Numbered from the stretch's first letter, positions 41,661-53,699 are shown. The stretch: DNA of 64,000 nucleotides from Vibrio metoecus (GCF_000696385.1 NZ_JJMN01000045.1:124001-188000); one strand, 5' to 3'. The notes: generated by a model not told the origin, from the letters alone. Translations and numbers: made by a program.

Positions 41661-42859
41661 CGACGCTGAGCGTTTACGACCAAATTTCGCGGCGTTACCT
41701 TACGGTCACAAAACTCACTCAGGCTGACTTCATAGCCGTTTTCCTGTAAATACAGCGCCTTATCCAGAACAAGCCAAAGCTCTAGCAGTCGCCGGAAACC
41801 ATCTTGAACGAGACTTATCCGTTCCATTTGCCAAAATCGCTGATATCCAATGCTCTCAAAGTAAGCAAAATCAACTTCGGTAAAATCCACTGCGAGATTT
41901 TTCTCTTGTACTGCCCACTGGCAAAATTCTGCAAATCCTTGGTTAAGCTTGGACTTTTGAATACTGGGAACTGGCGTATAAGAAGATAGATTACACACTT
42001 GGGTCATTAAGGCATCAAAACCAAAGCGGTAAACCATCTCTTGTTGACGATGCCTTTTAACACGGTCGCCACCCGTCACAGTTTCTTGGAGCGGTAATCG
42101 CAGCTCTTGGCGAGTGAGTGTAAGAGCGGAACTCTGCGCAAGACTCGACATACCTTGATACTGTTCAGTTTGAGTCAAGTGATAACAACAAGGAGAAAAA
42201 CTGATGGCATCAGTGTGAGCAGATGTCGCGTACTGCAGCATCTTTACGTGTAAGTCACCACACGCGTGTAGCGCAACAGCGTGCGTGCTGGGTTGAAACA
42301 AGGAGGCTGAACGCTCATCCAATGCGTCCCCTTGTACAAACTGCATCGGCAATTGAAGTAAGTCTGCTTCCTGCTGCCCAGAGCAGCAAAGCTCAGCTTG
42401 ATATTCAAAACTGACCACGGATTGCTGACTCACACAAGCCAAAATGCGCCCTAAATAACCTTTACCTGCACACCACTCTAGCCATTGATTTCCTTGATGG
42501 TGAGCGATAAGCACTTTGCTCATTGCTTCGATCTGCTGCCATTTGCGCCCAGGGATTCCTTTATCAAAAAACTTAGGCAAAAGTAATCCGGGCAATGAAC
42601 AAGGCTGGATGACAAGTGTATTTCTAACTTCGTCCAACGGCGGGAAAAATTCAGACAGAACGGAGAATAGATGCTCAGGTTCAGCCTTGTATTGTTCTAT
42701 CTCGCGTTGAGTGAGTGAATGCAACCAGGCGGTTAACGTAGGTTTCTGTTCTCCCCAAGGCACACCGGCCAACCGACAAGCGTGAAAAAGCCTCATAAAG
42801 CCAAAAAAGGTTTGTGTTTGAGTTAGGAATGAATCGAGTAGTTTGAACTGAGCTTGCAT
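41642..42859 (-). CDS. Putative SAM-dependent methyltransferase (Methyltransf_32 type)
   Basis: 405 residues. Near the middle, QWLEWCAGKGYLGRILA matches the SAM-binding motif I of this group, followed by ALHACGDLHVKML and SFSPCCYHL, motifs known from the Methyltransf_32 family of RNA/protein methyltransferase-like proteins. The N-terminal 130 residues and the C-terminal 120 are helical and not recognised. The substrate is unknown. It starts with CGGAGGAAGC upstream. Confidence 0.75.
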   Translation of the reverse strand: MQAQFKLLDSFLTQTQTFFGFMRLFHACRLAGVPWGEQKPTLTAWLHSLTQREIEQYKAEPEHLFSVLSEFFPPLDEVRNTLVIQPCSLPGLLLPKFFDKGIPGRKWQQIEAMSKVLIAHHQGNQWLEWCAGKGYLGRILACVSQQSVVSFEYQAELCCSGQQEADLLQLPMQFVQGDALDERSASLFQPSTHAVALHACGDLHVKMLQYATSAHTDAISFSPCCYHLTQTEQYQGMSSLAQSSALTLTRQELRLPLQETVTGGDRVKRHRQQEMVYRFGFDALMTQVCNLSSYTPVPSIQKSKLNQGFAEFCQWAVQEKNLAVDFTEVDFAYFESIGYQRFWQMERISLVQDGFRRLLELWLVLDKALYLQENGYEVSLSEFCDRKVTPRNLVVNAQRRKGESR

Positions 42860-42920
42860 GCTTCCTCCGATGGGTTAGCCATTCTAGGAGGAAGCACAGC
42901 GAAGTAAAAGTAAAAGCGCG

Positions 42921-43955
<1,035 letters not shown>

Positions 43956-44183
43956 TTATAACGCTTCAGGACAACAATTCCTAGCCTTTATCGAAAGAAG
44001 CGTGATTTGAATATTCAGCGTCTTGCGTATCTGATGAAAAAATTGCCACGTAACCCTCAAAGTCGTTGCGGCAAAGCGGTTTTTGCTTGATAAAACAGGA
44101 ATAATCAACAGAGTAAATTGTCGGGATTACAACGAGCGTGTATCCTTAATCGTTAGCCATTGAAAACTGAAGATACGGATTTT

Positions 44184-44948
44184 ATGAATATAGGTTTAAT
44201 CATTGCTCTGGTGGCCATTTTGCTTATTTTGGTTCTTGGCTACAACATCATGTTGCAATATAGAGTGAAGGTCGAAAGTGCTAAGAAGCAAGAATCTTCA
44301 CGTTATGTTGCCATCATTGATGCCACTGAAGATCTTATCGGTAACGCTCATCACTTACCCTTCAGTAAAGAGCTATTAGTCTGCTTGAACAATCGCATTC
44401 TTGATGCACTGCAAAGCATGTATGACCTTGACCCTAAAAATAAGCAACTCGCTCAACGAATTGAGAATATGAAGGGGCAAATCAACCACCTGCAACAAAG
44501 TCATCCGGGTGGTGAAAGTACATCCTTTAAAGTACCGAGTAGCGATAAACAAGCCATCATCATGCTCAAGCTCGTCAAGCGTCTACGTGATACGATCCGC
44601 AGCGAACACAACAAAGGCCGTTTTGAAACCCAAGCCTATGTAGCCGAAAATGCTCGCTTAGAAACCATTCAGATCCGTATCAACATAGAGAACGTTATCA
44701 AACGCGCTAATGACTCTATTTTGCGTGGTCAACCCGGCACCGCAATTCAGTTGCTACGTAAAGGGATCGATGTGTTAGCGTCTAAAAATGATAGCTATTC
44801 GAACCAAGCTCGAGAAAAACTACAAACCATGTATGACGAGCTCGAACAAAAACGCCAAAACAAAACTGCGTCTGATTTGCAACAGATTGAAGAAAATGAG
44901 CGTAAAAGCGATATGGATGTGCTCTTCGGCGAAAAGAAAAAGTGGTAA
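44184..44948 (+). CDS. Unknown membrane-anchored coiled-coil protein
   Basis: 254 residues from ATG 44184 (a TTG at 44160 is less likely). One N-terminal membrane helix (IGLIIALVAILLILVLGYNIML) is followed by an all-helical cytoplasmic region with heptad-like pattern and high Lys/Gln/Glu content (QRIENMKGQINHLQQSH, LETIQIRINIENVIKRANDSI). No enzyme motif is visible. I do not recognise a named family. It lies between cysB and miaE on the plus strand, 61 bases before miaE. Confidence 0.75.
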   Translation: MNIGLIIALVAILLILVLGYNIMLQYRVKVESAKKQESSRYVAIIDATEDLIGNAHHLPFSKELLVCLNNRILDALQSMYDLDPKNKQLAQRIENMKGQINHLQQSHPGGESTSFKVPSSDKQAIIMLKLVKRLRDTIRSEHNKGRFETQAYVAENARLETIQIRINIENVIKRANDSILRGQPGTAIQLLRKGIDVLASKNDSYSNQAREKLQTMYDELEQKRQNKTASDLQQIEENERKSDMDVLFGEKKKW

Positions 44949-45009
44949 TATTCCGCGCTATATTGATTTGATTAACTTCAGGCCGCTTATGCGGCCTTGC
45001 TATTAAATA

Positions 45010-45786
45010 ATGACCATGATTTATTCCTCTGCCATTCAACCGCTCTTAGAACCGATTAACCATTTCTTGCAATGCCATACTCCAGACTCATGGATAGCCG
45101 AAGCTCGTAAACCCGAAAGTCTGCGTATTTTACTTTTAGACCATTTGCTGTGTGAATTAAAAGCCGGTCAATCGGCTATGTTCCTGATCCGTAAATATGC
45201 GGTCGACAAAGACAGTGAAGTATCACTATTGGATTGGTTTAAGCCTTATGAAGATTTTGCTTACCGCAAAATTGGAGATATTGACTCGCTCAAAGGAAAA
45301 AGCCAAATCTCTAAAGCGATCATTGCTAAATCTAACTCGCCATATAGCCAAGATCTGATCGACAAAATGGTGTTACTGATAAAAGAAGAGTTACACCATT
45401 TCTATCAAGTTTTAGAAATCATGCAGGCACGCAATATCGCCTATGAATCAATTCCTGCCAGTCGTTATGCGAAAACACTTTTATCACACATGAAAACGCA
45501 TGAGCCTCAGACTTTGATAGATAAATTGATAGTAGGCGCTTACATTGAAGCTCGCTCCTGTGAGCGCTTTGCTAAACTCGCTCCTTATCTGGATGAAGAG
45601 ATGGCAAAATTCTACATTTCCTTGTTACGGTCAGAAGCGCGCCATTATCAAGATTACTTGCAGCTCGCAGAACAAATTGCCGGCCACGATATCTCTGAAC
45701 GTGTAGCGTATTTCGGAAGAATTGAAGCGGAATTGATCTCAAGCCCAGACAGTGATTTCAAATTCCACAGCGGTGTTCCAAACTAA
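45010..45786 (+). CDS. miaE: tRNA-(ms2io6A37) hydroxylase MiaE
   Basis: 258 residues. It hydroxylates the isopentenyl side chain of ms2i6A37 in tRNAs reading U-starting codons, using a ferritin-like diiron centre. Likely iron ligands are in LLDHLLCELKAGQSAMF, KEELHHFYQVLE (ExxH), EARSCERFAKL and SEARHYQDYLQ (ExxH). The start ATGACCATG is preceded by a weak ribosome site. Confidence 0.9.
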   Translation: MTMIYSSAIQPLLEPINHFLQCHTPDSWIAEARKPESLRILLLDHLLCELKAGQSAMFLIRKYAVDKDSEVSLLDWFKPYEDFAYRKIGDIDSLKGKSQISKAIIAKSNSPYSQDLIDKMVLLIKEELHHFYQVLEIMQARNIAYESIPASRYAKTLLSHMKTHEPQTLIDKLIVGAYIEARSCERFAKLAPYLDEEMAKFYISLLRSEARHYQDYLQLAEQIAGHDISERVAYFGRIEAELISSPDSDFKFHSGVPN

Positions 45787-45796
45787 ACCATAAAAT

Positions 45797-45820
45797 TAAG
45801 CCCTACCAAAGTAGGGCTTA
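45797..45820. terminator. Terminator between miaE and pyrF
   Basis: A perfect 10-bp stem TAAGCCCTAC (45797-45806) with GTAGGGCTTA (45811-45820) and a CAAA loop, between convergent genes. Confidence 0.75.
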
Positions 45821-45849
45821 ATGATTACATAATGCTTATCTTCATCCGA

Positions 45850-46545
45850 CTAGGCTAAAGAGCGATTAATTTCTTGCAAGACGAATGCAGGTTGCTCAGC
45901 CTGAGTGATAGGTCGGCCAATCACTAAATAGTCAGAGCCTACAGCAATAGCTTGCGCTGGCGTCATAATACGGCGCTGATCGCCTTGCTCAGAGCCAGCA
46001 GGTCGAATCCCTGGTGTGATGAGCTTGAATTCATGCCCCAAATTTTGCTTCAACAGTGACGCTTCTTGAGCAGAGCAAACAACACCATCAAGGCCTGAAT
46101 TTTTGGTCAAAGTAGCCAGTCTTAATACATGATCTTGTGGTGAACTTTGAATCCCAATACCTTGTAAATCAGAAGATTCCATACTGGTTAAAACCGTAAC
46201 ACCAATCAGTAATGGGCGATCTTTTCCATATGGTTCTAAGATTTCACGTGATGCCGCCATCATACGCTCACCACCACTAGCATGAACATTTACCATCCAT
46301 ACCCCCATCTCAGCGGCAGCTTTCACCGCCTTTGAACAAGTATTGGGAATATCGTGAAATTTCAGATCCAGAAACACAGAAAAACCGCGCTTATGTAGTT
46401 CACGGACAAAATCAGGGCCAAACAGAGTAAACATCTCTTTACCCACTTTTAATCGACATGAGCTTGGGTCGATCTTATCCACAAACGCGAGCGCATCCGC
46501 GAGATTGTCATAATCCAGTGCAACAATCACTTTTGGGTCGTTCAT
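45850..46545 (-). CDS. pyrF: Orotidine 5'-phosphate decarboxylase
   Basis: 231 residues. It makes UMP in pyrimidine synthesis. The catalytic signature [12 protein letters not shown] (D-K-x-x-D) is visible, as is [12 protein letters not shown] at the phosphate-binding end. It is the last gene of rpsA-ihfB-lapA-lapB-pyrF. Confidence 0.97.
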   Translation of the reverse strand: MNDPKVIVALDYDNLADALAFVDKIDPSSCRLKVGKEMFTLFGPDFVRELHKRGFSVFLDLKFHDIPNTCSKAVKAAAEMGVWMVNVHASGGERMMAASREILEPYGKDRPLLIGVTVLTSMESSDLQGIGIQSSPQDHVLRLATLTKNSGLDGVVCSAQEASLLKQNLGHEFKLITPGIRPAGSEQGDQRRIMTPAQAIAVGSDYLVIGRPITQAEQPAFVLQEINRSLA

Positions 46546-46621
46546 CGTTTCTCCTATCTGTACAACATGTTTAAAAAAAAGACAGCCATAAATAGCTGCA
46601 TAATGCTTCCGAATGCTTTAA

Positions 46622-47791
46622 TTACTCACCGTCTAAGCCTCTGATCGGTTTAATTGAACCCCAGTTCTTACACGAAGGACAATGCCAATAGAGTGAATGC
46701 GTTGAAAACCCACATTTACGGCAGCGGTAGTGTGGTTTTACTTTGAGTTGTTCTCCCACCAAACGCTGCAGTGTCGATAAACTGGCTTTCGCTCGACCTT
46801 CTTCTGCTTCCGCAATATGGTAATCAATCAGGCGATAAAAACCTTTCATTGTAGGATTCTTAACCAACTGTTTGGTCAAAATTTCTTGTGCCGCCGCAGT
46901 GCCTTCATGTTGAGCGACGAGCTGAGCTAACATTAACTCTGCTGATACCCCAGCTTTGTTGGCAATACAGCGACGTAAAAAGTCAATGAGATCTTGCTCG
47001 CGACCAAGATGGTGGTAACACTCCGCTAAGGTATTAAGCACTTCACCAACAAAATCAATATCTTGTTCAATAACGGCTTCTAAATGGTCAATGGTTTTTT
47101 GGTAGTCTTCATTTTGTAGATAAAGCTTACCTAGTGAGATCGTAGCACGCACACACTTAGGATCTTCTTGTAATGCTTTCTTAAACCACTGAACGGCTTT
47201 GCTGTCATTGCCATCCGCTTTTTCAAGCATGGCTAATTCACAGTAAAAGTGCGCAATACTGCCTCTCATCCGCTTACGCCCTAACTTCACCAACGCTGAG
47301 GCACATTCAATAGCCTTGTGCCATTCACGCGTCTGTTGGTAGATAGCGGTGAGTTGCTGAAGAGCAGATTCACGATGCTCAGGTTCATCAATCAGTTGCT
47401 CAAGAATTTTTTCGGCTCGGTCAAGAAAGCCTGACACCATATAATCTTTTGCTAGCTGCTGTAGCGCGAGGTTTTTCTGATCAACCGTTAACCCAGATCG
47501 AGAGATAAGATTCTGGTGAATACGAATGGCACGGTCCACTTCACCACGAGAACGGAAAAGATTACCAAGCGCCAAGTGAGTATCGATAGTTTCGTTATCG
47601 ACTTGAAGTAATTCAATGAAGTGATCGACGGCTTTATCCGATTGATCAGAAAGCAGCAGGTTTAACCCCGTTACATATTGCCGTGAAATTTGATGAGATT
47701 GCTTCTGCTTGTCTTGCTGGGCACTACGATGTCCCATATACCAACCGTAGGCGGCGGCAATTGGCAATAACAAGAACAGTATTTCTAACAT
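46622..47791 (-). CDS. lapB: LPS assembly regulator LapB (YciM)
   Basis: 389 residues: an N-terminal membrane helix, about nine TPR repeats, and a C-terminal rubredoxin-like zinc/iron knuckle (CRKCGFSTHSLYWHCPSC, two CxxC pairs). In E. coli LapB recruits LpxC to FtsH and so sets LPS synthesis. It lies 12 bases after lapA. The lipid A genes lpxK, msbA and kdsB are elsewhere in the window. Confidence 0.95.
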   Translation of the reverse strand: MLEILFLLLPIAAAYGWYMGHRSAQQDKQKQSHQISRQYVTGLNLLLSDQSDKAVDHFIELLQVDNETIDTHLALGNLFRSRGEVDRAIRIHQNLISRSGLTVDQKNLALQQLAKDYMVSGFLDRAEKILEQLIDEPEHRESALQQLTAIYQQTREWHKAIECASALVKLGRKRMRGSIAHFYCELAMLEKADGNDSKAVQWFKKALQEDPKCVRATISLGKLYLQNEDYQKTIDHLEAVIEQDIDFVGEVLNTLAECYHHLGREQDLIDFLRRCIANKAGVSAELMLAQLVAQHEGTAAAQEILTKQLVKNPTMKGFYRLIDYHIAEAEEGRAKASLSTLQRLVGEQLKVKPHYRCRKCGFSTHSLYWHCPSCKNWGSIKPIRGLDGE

Positions 47792-47803
47792 TGAAAAGCA
47801 GCC

Positions 47804-48085
47804 TTATCCGGTATGCACTTTAGTTTCAGGCGCCGATTGCTGATTGGCTAATTTCAGCTGTTTTGACAATTTTCTGATTCTCAGCTGCGATTTAAGGTGC
47901 ATTGCTCCGAAGATCGCACCTGCACAAGCAAAGCCTATAATAAAAACACCACCTAACAATGTAGACAGATGAAATTCACCTTGAGCCAGCAAATAGTTGA
48001 AAACCACAACCGACTGATTTTGAGAGCCTAGGGCTAATGCGATTAAGAAAAGAGCGAGTACGGCGACTATCTTTATAATTTTCAT
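47804..48085 (-). CDS. lapA: LapA (YciS) inner-membrane protein
   Basis: 93 residues with two hydrophobic segments (VAVLALFLIALALGS and LLGGVFIIGFACAGAIFGAM) separated by a short loop, then a basic cytoplasmic tail (KSQLRIRKLSKQLK). DUF1049 family; partner of LapB in LPS assembly. Confidence 0.92.
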   Translation of the reverse strand: MKIIKIVAVLALFLIALALGSQNQSVVVFNYLLAQGEFHLSTLLGGVFIIGFACAGAIFGAMHLKSQLRIRKLSKQLKLANQQSAPETKVHTG

Positions 48086-48229
48086 AAGTCATTACCTTTT
48101 CACAAATTGGCACACAGATTATGCAGGAAAATGGCGAGACAAACCACGGCTAAGTAAGCTTGCTTTCATAAAAAAGCGGCACACTGGATCAGCATGCCGC
48201 TTATATGAACAAACTTTACTCAATACCTA

Positions 48230-48508
48230 TTACAAGTTAACGCGTTCACGTAACTCTTTGCCAGGTTTAAAGTGTGGAACGTATTTACCTTCCAGTTCAA
48301 CCTTATCGCCAGTTTTAGGATTGCGGCCAACACGAGGCTCACGATAGTGCAAGGAAAAGCTACCGAAACCACGAATCTCGATGCGCTCACCCGCTTCTAA
48401 CGTAGAGGCCATATGCTCAAGGATATTTTTTACCGCATCTTCGATCTCTTTTGCAGATAGATGTGTTTGTTCTGCACAGAGTCTTTCAATCAATTCGGAC
48501 TTAGTCAT
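48230..48508 (-). CDS. ihfB: Integration host factor subunit beta
   Basis: 92 residues, [21 protein letters not shown]..., with the DNA-binding arm [19 protein letters not shown] (Pro at the bend-inserting tip). With IhfA it bends DNA sharply. It lies downstream of rpsA as in E. coli; a terminator-like hairpin separates them. Confidence 0.97.
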   Translation of the reverse strand: MTKSELIERLCAEQTHLSAKEIEDAVKNILEHMASTLEAGERIEIRGFGSFSLHYREPRVGRNPKTGDKVELEGKYVPHFKPGKELRERVNL

Positions 48509-48715
48509 AGTTTCCCTCTTCGAGTTTTTACTGCTTAATTATAGTCAGTAATATCAATTCCAACAAACACTTGATTTATATTGTAGAAAAAGAACTCGGC
48601 GTTGGGCGAGATCTCACATCGGGTTTGTGGCGCTATTGATAAGAGTGAACGCTCAACTGCACTTTCGCAACTTTTCATCGTGAATCTTAGGTCGCGATCA
48701 TGAGATTACAAAGAC

Positions 48716-48744
48716 AAAAAAGGAGCCTTGCGGCTCCTTTTATC
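48716..48744 (-). terminator. Terminator after rpsA
   Basis: Stem AGGAGCC (48721-48727) with GGCTCCT (48732-48738), TTGC loop; on the minus strand it is followed by a long T run. It would end or attenuate rpsA transcription before ihfB. Confidence 0.85.
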
Positions 48745-48760
48745 TTTTAGCGTTTGGCTA

Positions 48761-50431
48761 TTATTCGCCTTTCGCCGCTTTGAAAGCGTCAGCCATTGCA
48801 TTACCAAACGCAGCGTCGTCCGCTTTGTTGATAGTTGCCATTGCTTCTTGCTCTTCAGCTTCGTCTTTCGCTTTGATAGACAGGTTGATTACGCGGTTTT
48901 TACGGTCAACGCCAGTAAATTTCGCTTCAACTTTGTCACCAACGCTCAGGATCAGTGATGCATCTTCGATACGGTCACGTGATACTTCAGAAGCGCGGAT
49001 GTAACCTTCTACGCCGTCTTCCAGCTCGATAGTTGCGCCTTTAGCGTCAACTGCAGTTACAGTACCGTTAACCAGAGCACCTTTCTTGTTGTCTGATACA
49101 TAAGCATTGAATGGATCGTTTTCCATTTGCTTGATGCCCAGAGAAATACGCTCACGCTCAGCGTCTACTGCTAGAACAACTGCAGAGATTTCGTCGCCTT
49201 TCTTGAATTCACGAACAGCTTCTTCTCCTGGTACGTTCCAAGAGATGTCAGACAGGTGAACCAGACCGTCGATACCGCCGTCTAGACCGATGAAGATACC
49301 AAAGTCAGTGATAGACTTGATCTTACCAGTTACTTTGTCGCCTTTAGCTTGCGCTTCAGCGAATGATTGCCATGGGTTAGCTTTACACTGTTTCAGGCCT
49401 AGAGAGATACGACGACGTTCTTCGTCGATATCCAGAACCATAACCTCAACTTCGTCGCCAACATTAACAACTTTAGATGGGTGGATGTTCTTGTTAGTCC
49501 AGTCCATTTCAGAAACGTGTACTAGACCTTCAACGCCTTCTTCGATTTCAACGAAGCAGCCGTAGTCAGTCAGGTTAGTTACACGGCCAGACAGTTTGTG
49601 ACCTTCTGGGTAACGCTTAGCAATTGCTACCCATGGATCTTCGCCCAGCTGTTTCAGACCTAGAGATACGCGAGTACGATCACGATCGAACTTCAGTACT
49701 TTAACTAGGATCTCGTCACCAACGTTAACGATTTCTGATGGATGCTTAACGCGTTTCCAAGCCATGTCAGTGATGTGTAGCAGACCGTCAACACCGCCCA
49801 GATCAACGAATGCACCGTAGTCAGTCAGGTTCTTAACGATACCTTTAACTTCAGTACCTTCTTGCAGAGTTTCAAGCAGTTCATCACGCTCTACGCTGCT
49901 TTCAGATTCGATAACTGCACGACGAGAAACAACAACGTTGTTACGCTTCTGGTCTAGCTTGATAACTTTGAACTCTAGCTCTTTGTTTTCTAGGTGAGCA
50001 GTGTCACGGATTGGACGCACGTCAACCAGTGAACCTGGCAGGAACGCACGGATACCGTTCAGTTCAACAGTGAAACCACCTTTAACTTTACCGTTAATGA
50101 TACCGATAACAGTTGCAGCTTCTTCGTAAGCTTTTTCAAGAACGATCCAAGCTTCATGGCGCTTCGCTTTCTCACGAGAAAGTTGAGTTTCACCGAAACC
50201 ATCTTCAACCGCGTCCAGAGCTACGTCTACTTGAGAACCAACTTGAACTTCTAGTTCGCCAGCAGCGTTCTTGAATTGTTCAGCAGGGATAGCAGACTCA
50301 GACTTCAGGCCAGCATCAACCAGAACGTAGCCGTTCTCGATTGCTACTACAGTACCTTTAACGATAGTACCTTGTTGGAATTGGGTCTCGTTCAGAAACT
50401 CTTCAAAGAGTTGAGCAAAAGATTCAGTCAT
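48761..50431 (-). CDS. rpsA: 30S ribosomal protein S1
   Basis: 556 residues, six S1/OB repeats, for example [29 protein letters not shown] and [26 protein letters not shown]1 unfolds mRNA and helps initiation on weak ribosome sites. Strongly biased codons fit high expression. cmk lies upstream and ihfB-lapAB-pyrF downstream. Confidence 0.98.
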   Translation of the reverse strand: MTESFAQLFEEFLNETQFQQGTIVKGTVVAIENGYVLVDAGLKSESAIPAEQFKNAAGELEVQVGSQVDVALDAVEDGFGETQLSREKAKRHEAWIVLEKAYEEAATVIGIINGKVKGGFTVELNGIRAFLPGSLVDVRPIRDTAHLENKELEFKVIKLDQKRNNVVVSRRAVIESESSVERDELLETLQEGTEVKGIVKNLTDYGAFVDLGGVDGLLHITDMAWKRVKHPSEIVNVGDEILVKVLKFDRDRTRVSLGLKQLGEDPWVAIAKRYPEGHKLSGRVTNLTDYGCFVEIEEGVEGLVHVSEMDWTNKNIHPSKVVNVGDEVEVMVLDIDEERRRISLGLKQCKANPWQSFAEAQAKGDKVTGKIKSITDFGIFIGLDGGIDGLVHLSDISWNVPGEEAVREFKKGDEISAVVLAVDAERERISLGIKQMENDPFNAYVSDNKKGALVNGTVTAVDAKGATIELEDGVEGYIRASEVSRDRIEDASLILSVGDKVEAKFTGVDRKNRVINLSIKAKDEAEEQEAMATINKADDAAFGNAMADAFKAAKGE

Positions 50432-50539
50432 TTATTTAATCTTCAATAAGTAAACGGCCACGGGTGTCCTACCACATGGGGTTATTAAATTCGCCAGTCA
50501 TCATCCTTGCGACCGACGTTCTTACTTAGCGTGATTCAC
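50432..50539 (-). promoter_or_regulatory. rpsA leader with weak Shine-Dalgarno
   Basis: The region before the rpsA ATG lacks a strong Shine-Dalgarno; only GAAG about 10 bases upstream is seen, in an A/T-rich stretch. In E. coli the rpsA leader is similarly weak and folds for S1 autorepression. The same type of control is inferred here, not shown. Confidence 0.4.
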
Positions 50540-51217
50540 TCACACCAGTTTAGATTCGATATATTGTAGCGCTTGTTCTACCACTTCATCGATAGTCAAT
50601 GAGGTTGAATCCAGCACTAATGCGTCTTCAGCAGGACGTAAAGGAGCAACAGCACGATTTCTGTCGCGATCGTCTCTTTCCTGAATTTCGCTTAAAAGGG
50701 CGTCAAATTTAACATCAAGCCCTTTCAGTTGCAACTGCTTGAAGCGTCTACGGGCTCTTTCTTCTGCACTCGCATCAAGGAAAATTTTGGCTTCTGCGCT
50801 TGGAAAAACCACAGTACCCATATCGCGACCGTCAGCGACTAAACCACTGCCATTCGCAAATGCGCGTTGACGACGCAAAAGAGCTTCGCGAACTCGAGGC
50901 AATGCGGCGACTTTTGAAGCGGCCATACCTGTTTCTTCTTTGCGTAATTCACGAGAAACATCTTCGCCTTCGAGAATGACTTTCACTAGGTCACCCTCGG
51001 CAATGAACTGTACATCGAGGTGAGTCGCTAGAGGGACTAAAGCCTCTTCTGATTCAAGATCCACTCCGTGATGAATGGCCGCTAGAGCTAATACACGATA
51101 AATCGCACCAGAATCTAGCAGTTGAAAACCGAGCTTTCTAGCCAACAACATGCATAGTGTGCCTTTACCTGCACCGCTCGGGCCATCGACGGTAACAACT
51201 GGCGTATGAGAGGACAT
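50540..51217 (-). CDS. cmk: Cytidylate kinase
   Basis: 225 residues from [21 protein letters not shown]; four codons upstream are rejected because the ribosome site GTGGAGAAACGC lies there. The P-loop is GPSGAGKG. It phosphorylates CMP and d[16 protein letters not shown] is a family signature. It precedes rpsA as in E. coli. Confidence 0.96.
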   Translation of the reverse strand: MSSHTPVVTVDGPSGAGKGTLCMLLARKLGFQLLDSGAIYRVLALAAIHHGVDLESEEALVPLATHLDVQFIAEGDLVKVILEGEDVSRELRKEETGMAASKVAALPRVREALLRRQRAFANGSGLVADGRDMGTVVFPSAEAKIFLDASAEERARRRFKQLQLKGLDVKFDALLSEIQERDDRDRNRAVAPLRPAEDALVLDSTSLTIDEVVEQALQYIESKLV

Positions 51218-51350
51218 GCGTTTCTCCACTTTCTAGTTTTAGGCGGCCGATATTACGTCCGCATTTTCGGCGAAGAATTATAAGTGTAAAGGCGCTTCTG
51301 TGCTAGGTAAGAGTCTGGATTAACCCACAAAAACACGGTTAATCAAAAAA

Positions 51351-51378
51351 TTAACCCGGTATTAACCGGGTTAAAATG
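51351..51378 (-). terminator. Likely terminator after comEA
   Basis: A perfect 10-bp stem TTAACCCGGT (51351-51360) with ACCGGGTTAA (51365-51374), ATTA loop; on the minus strand the following bases are T/A-rich (TTTTTTGATT). Confidence 0.75.
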
Positions 51379-51393
51379 AATCCAAAACAGGAT

Positions 51394-51705
51394 TTATAAC
51401 AAGATCCTTGCGGCATTATTACGCACGGTCGCGTCACCAATTCCTTTTACCTTCGCGAGGTCATCAATAGTCAAGAAAGGCCCATTTGCTTCACGATATT
51501 CCACTATCGCTTGCGCTTTCTTTACACCAATGCCTTTTAGTAAGGTGGCTAACTCTTCTGCCGAAGCCGTATTAATATTCACAGTAATATCAATGCCTTC
51601 TTCGACTTGTGCTGCAGGCACTGTGTCCTCCGCGCTTACCAATACTGGCAGTGTTGGCAAGCAGAGTGAAAGTAGCAGTGTGATTAATTTCGTTTTGAAT
51701 TGCAT
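51394..51705 (-). CDS. comEA: ComEA-like DNA-binding competence protein
   Basis: 103 residues with a cleavable signal peptide (to about VSA, residue 25) and a helix-hairpin-helix pair (INTASAEELATLLKGIGVKKAQAIVEYREANGPF, then LAKVKGIGDATV). In V. cholerae ComEA is periplasmic and ratchets incoming DNA during natural transformation. In E. coli the gene in this place (ybaV) is a relative without known role. Confidence 0.92.
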   Translation of the reverse strand: MQFKTKLITLLLSLCLPTLPVLVSAEDTVPAAQVEEGIDITVNINTASAEELATLLKGIGVKKAQAIVEYREANGPFLTIDDLAKVKGIGDATVRNNAARILL

Positions 51706-51781
51706 AGTTGACCCTCGTTTTGGTTATAGAAGGACATCATAACGAGGATAGTTATAGTGGATATTTCAAGGTGTTATAAAT

Positions 51782-51810
51782 AGAACGGGCTACTGCTGTA
51801 GCCCGTTTCT
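51782..51810 (-). terminator. Terminator-like hairpin between ppiD and comEA
   Basis: A 10-bp stem AACGGGCTAC (51784-51793) with GTAGCCCGTT (51798-51807) and a TGCT loop. The T tail on the minus strand is interrupted (TCTATTTAT), so efficiency is uncertain. Confidence 0.65.
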
Positions 51811-51838
51811 TTAAACATATCAATTACAATCTGAATGA

Positions 51839-53699
51839 TTATTCTGTCGCAATATGATACTCAATCTCTGTGTTTTGACGCAGTACGCTGATCACGCCCG
51901 CTAAGTCTTGTTGTGAACCAATACGTGATAACTGAGTAGCAATTTGCTCATGATAAGCCGGTGTGACTTTACTCTCGACTTTATCCAGCTCAATCACTAC
52001 TACGTTACCGTCAAAGTCTTTCGCTTGTGCGTAACCTTTTGCGCCGTCTTGTGGTTTAACCATTGCGTAGACGGTATTCGCGAGTGGTGAACTACGATCA
52101 ATCATTTGTAATTCGCCAAAAGCAACGCCGTTTTCAGCTAACACATCCGTCTTGCCAGATTTCAGTGACGCAACTAACTGATTCCCCAACTCAAGAGCCT
52201 GCTGCTCGCCTTTCATTCGTGAAAGTTGTTCAACCACTTGAGGTTTCACTTCTTCTAAAGGCAATACCGTTTCTGGGCGTGATTCTTCAACACGCACCAC
52301 AACCACATGCTCAGGAGCAACTTCGATCACTTCTGAATTTAAGCCATCTTCTTTCACTTCTGGAGTTTTTAACACTTGCAGCACAGCAGGCGCAGCTAAC
52401 AGTTCAGGCGCTTGTTCAGCCGAAATAAAATCAGTGTGTTGTACCGTAGCGGAAATCGCTTTCGCGGCTTCATCCAAAGAATCCGAGTGTTCAAAAGCTA
52501 GCTTTTCAAGCTCACTTTGTTTTGCATAGAACGTATCTAAGGCTTGCTGATCGACCAATTCTTGTTTGATCGCTTCCACAACTTCGCTATATGGCTTAAC
52601 AACTGGAGCTTTCACTTCATCCAAACGAATAATGTGATAACCAAACTCAGACTTAACTAAGCCAGAAATTTGCCCATTTTCGGTCAGCGCAAAGGCGGCG
52701 GCTTCAAACGCGGGATCCATCGTGTCACGCTCGATCCAACCGAGTGAACCACCTTCTTGTGCGCTGCCAACATCTTGTGATTTTTCTTTTGCAACAGTGG
52801 CAAAATCAGCACCCGCGTTCAATTCATCTAGAATCGCTTGCGCTTTTTGCTCATCACTGCCTTCAACGAGGATATGGCTCACTTTGCGCTGTTCAGCGGT
52901 TGAATATTTATCAAGGTGCTCTTGGTAATACTCTTGCGCAGCTTCATCATCAATCATGATCTGTTTTTTCAGCGCGTCAGCAGACAGCTCAACATAGGAC
53001 ACTTTCATCTGCTCAGGGCGAGTAAAGCGTTCTGTATTGGCCTTGTAATACTAGTTGAATGTCGTCATCACTGAGCGTGACTTTTTTCGCAAAGTCATCC
53101 AGAGATAGAGTGATGGTGCGGATGTCTCGGGTTTGAGAAATCAGTTGATCTTGCAGATTCACTTCACCGGGTAGACTGAACTCACTGCCCTGCAATGCGC
53201 TCATTAATTGGTTACGTACTAAATCTTTACGTAAATATTCCGCGAACATGTCTGGTGTAAAGCCTGCACGACGCAACGCTGCTTGGTAGAGTTCTTGATC
53301 AAACTGACCTTGCGACTGGAACTGAGGCATTTCCAAAATCATTTGACGCACTTGTTGGTCACTCACACGTAGACCCAACGACGCCGCATGTTGTTCTAGA
53401 AGTAAATCATTCACCATACGGTCCAACACTGACTTACGGAAAGAAGCGACATAAGTCGGATCCGCCAGTAAATTGGAGAAATAATCGCCCAACTGAGCTT
53501 GCATACGGTTACGTTCGTTTTGATAGGCTTGCTCAAAGTCACCACGACTAATTTCTGCTTTGCCCACTTTAGCGGCCGTGTTGTTACCGCCGCTGATCAG
53601 GTAGTTACCCACACCAGCAAAAATGAAAGACAGGATGATTAATCCAAGGATAACTTTAACCGCGATGCTGTTCACGCCTTCGCGTAATCGATCCATCAT
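51839..53699 (-). CDS. ppiD: Periplasmic chaperone PpiD; frame interrupted in this sequence
   Basis: The N-terminal part (53699-53013) has a membrane anchor (AVKVILGLIILSFIFAGVGNYLI) and SurA-like chaperone region; the C-terminal part (to 51839) has the parvulin domain (RKVSHILVEGSDEQKAQAILDELNAGADFATVAKEKSQD...). One extra base at about 53053 (coding strand CAAC-T-AGTATTAC) breaks the frame after LSDDDIQ; without it the sequence reads QYYKANTERFTRPEQMKVSYVEL and gives 619 residues. PpiD sits at the SecYEG exit and helps fold exported proteins. hupB is upstream, comEA downstream. Confidence 0.94.
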
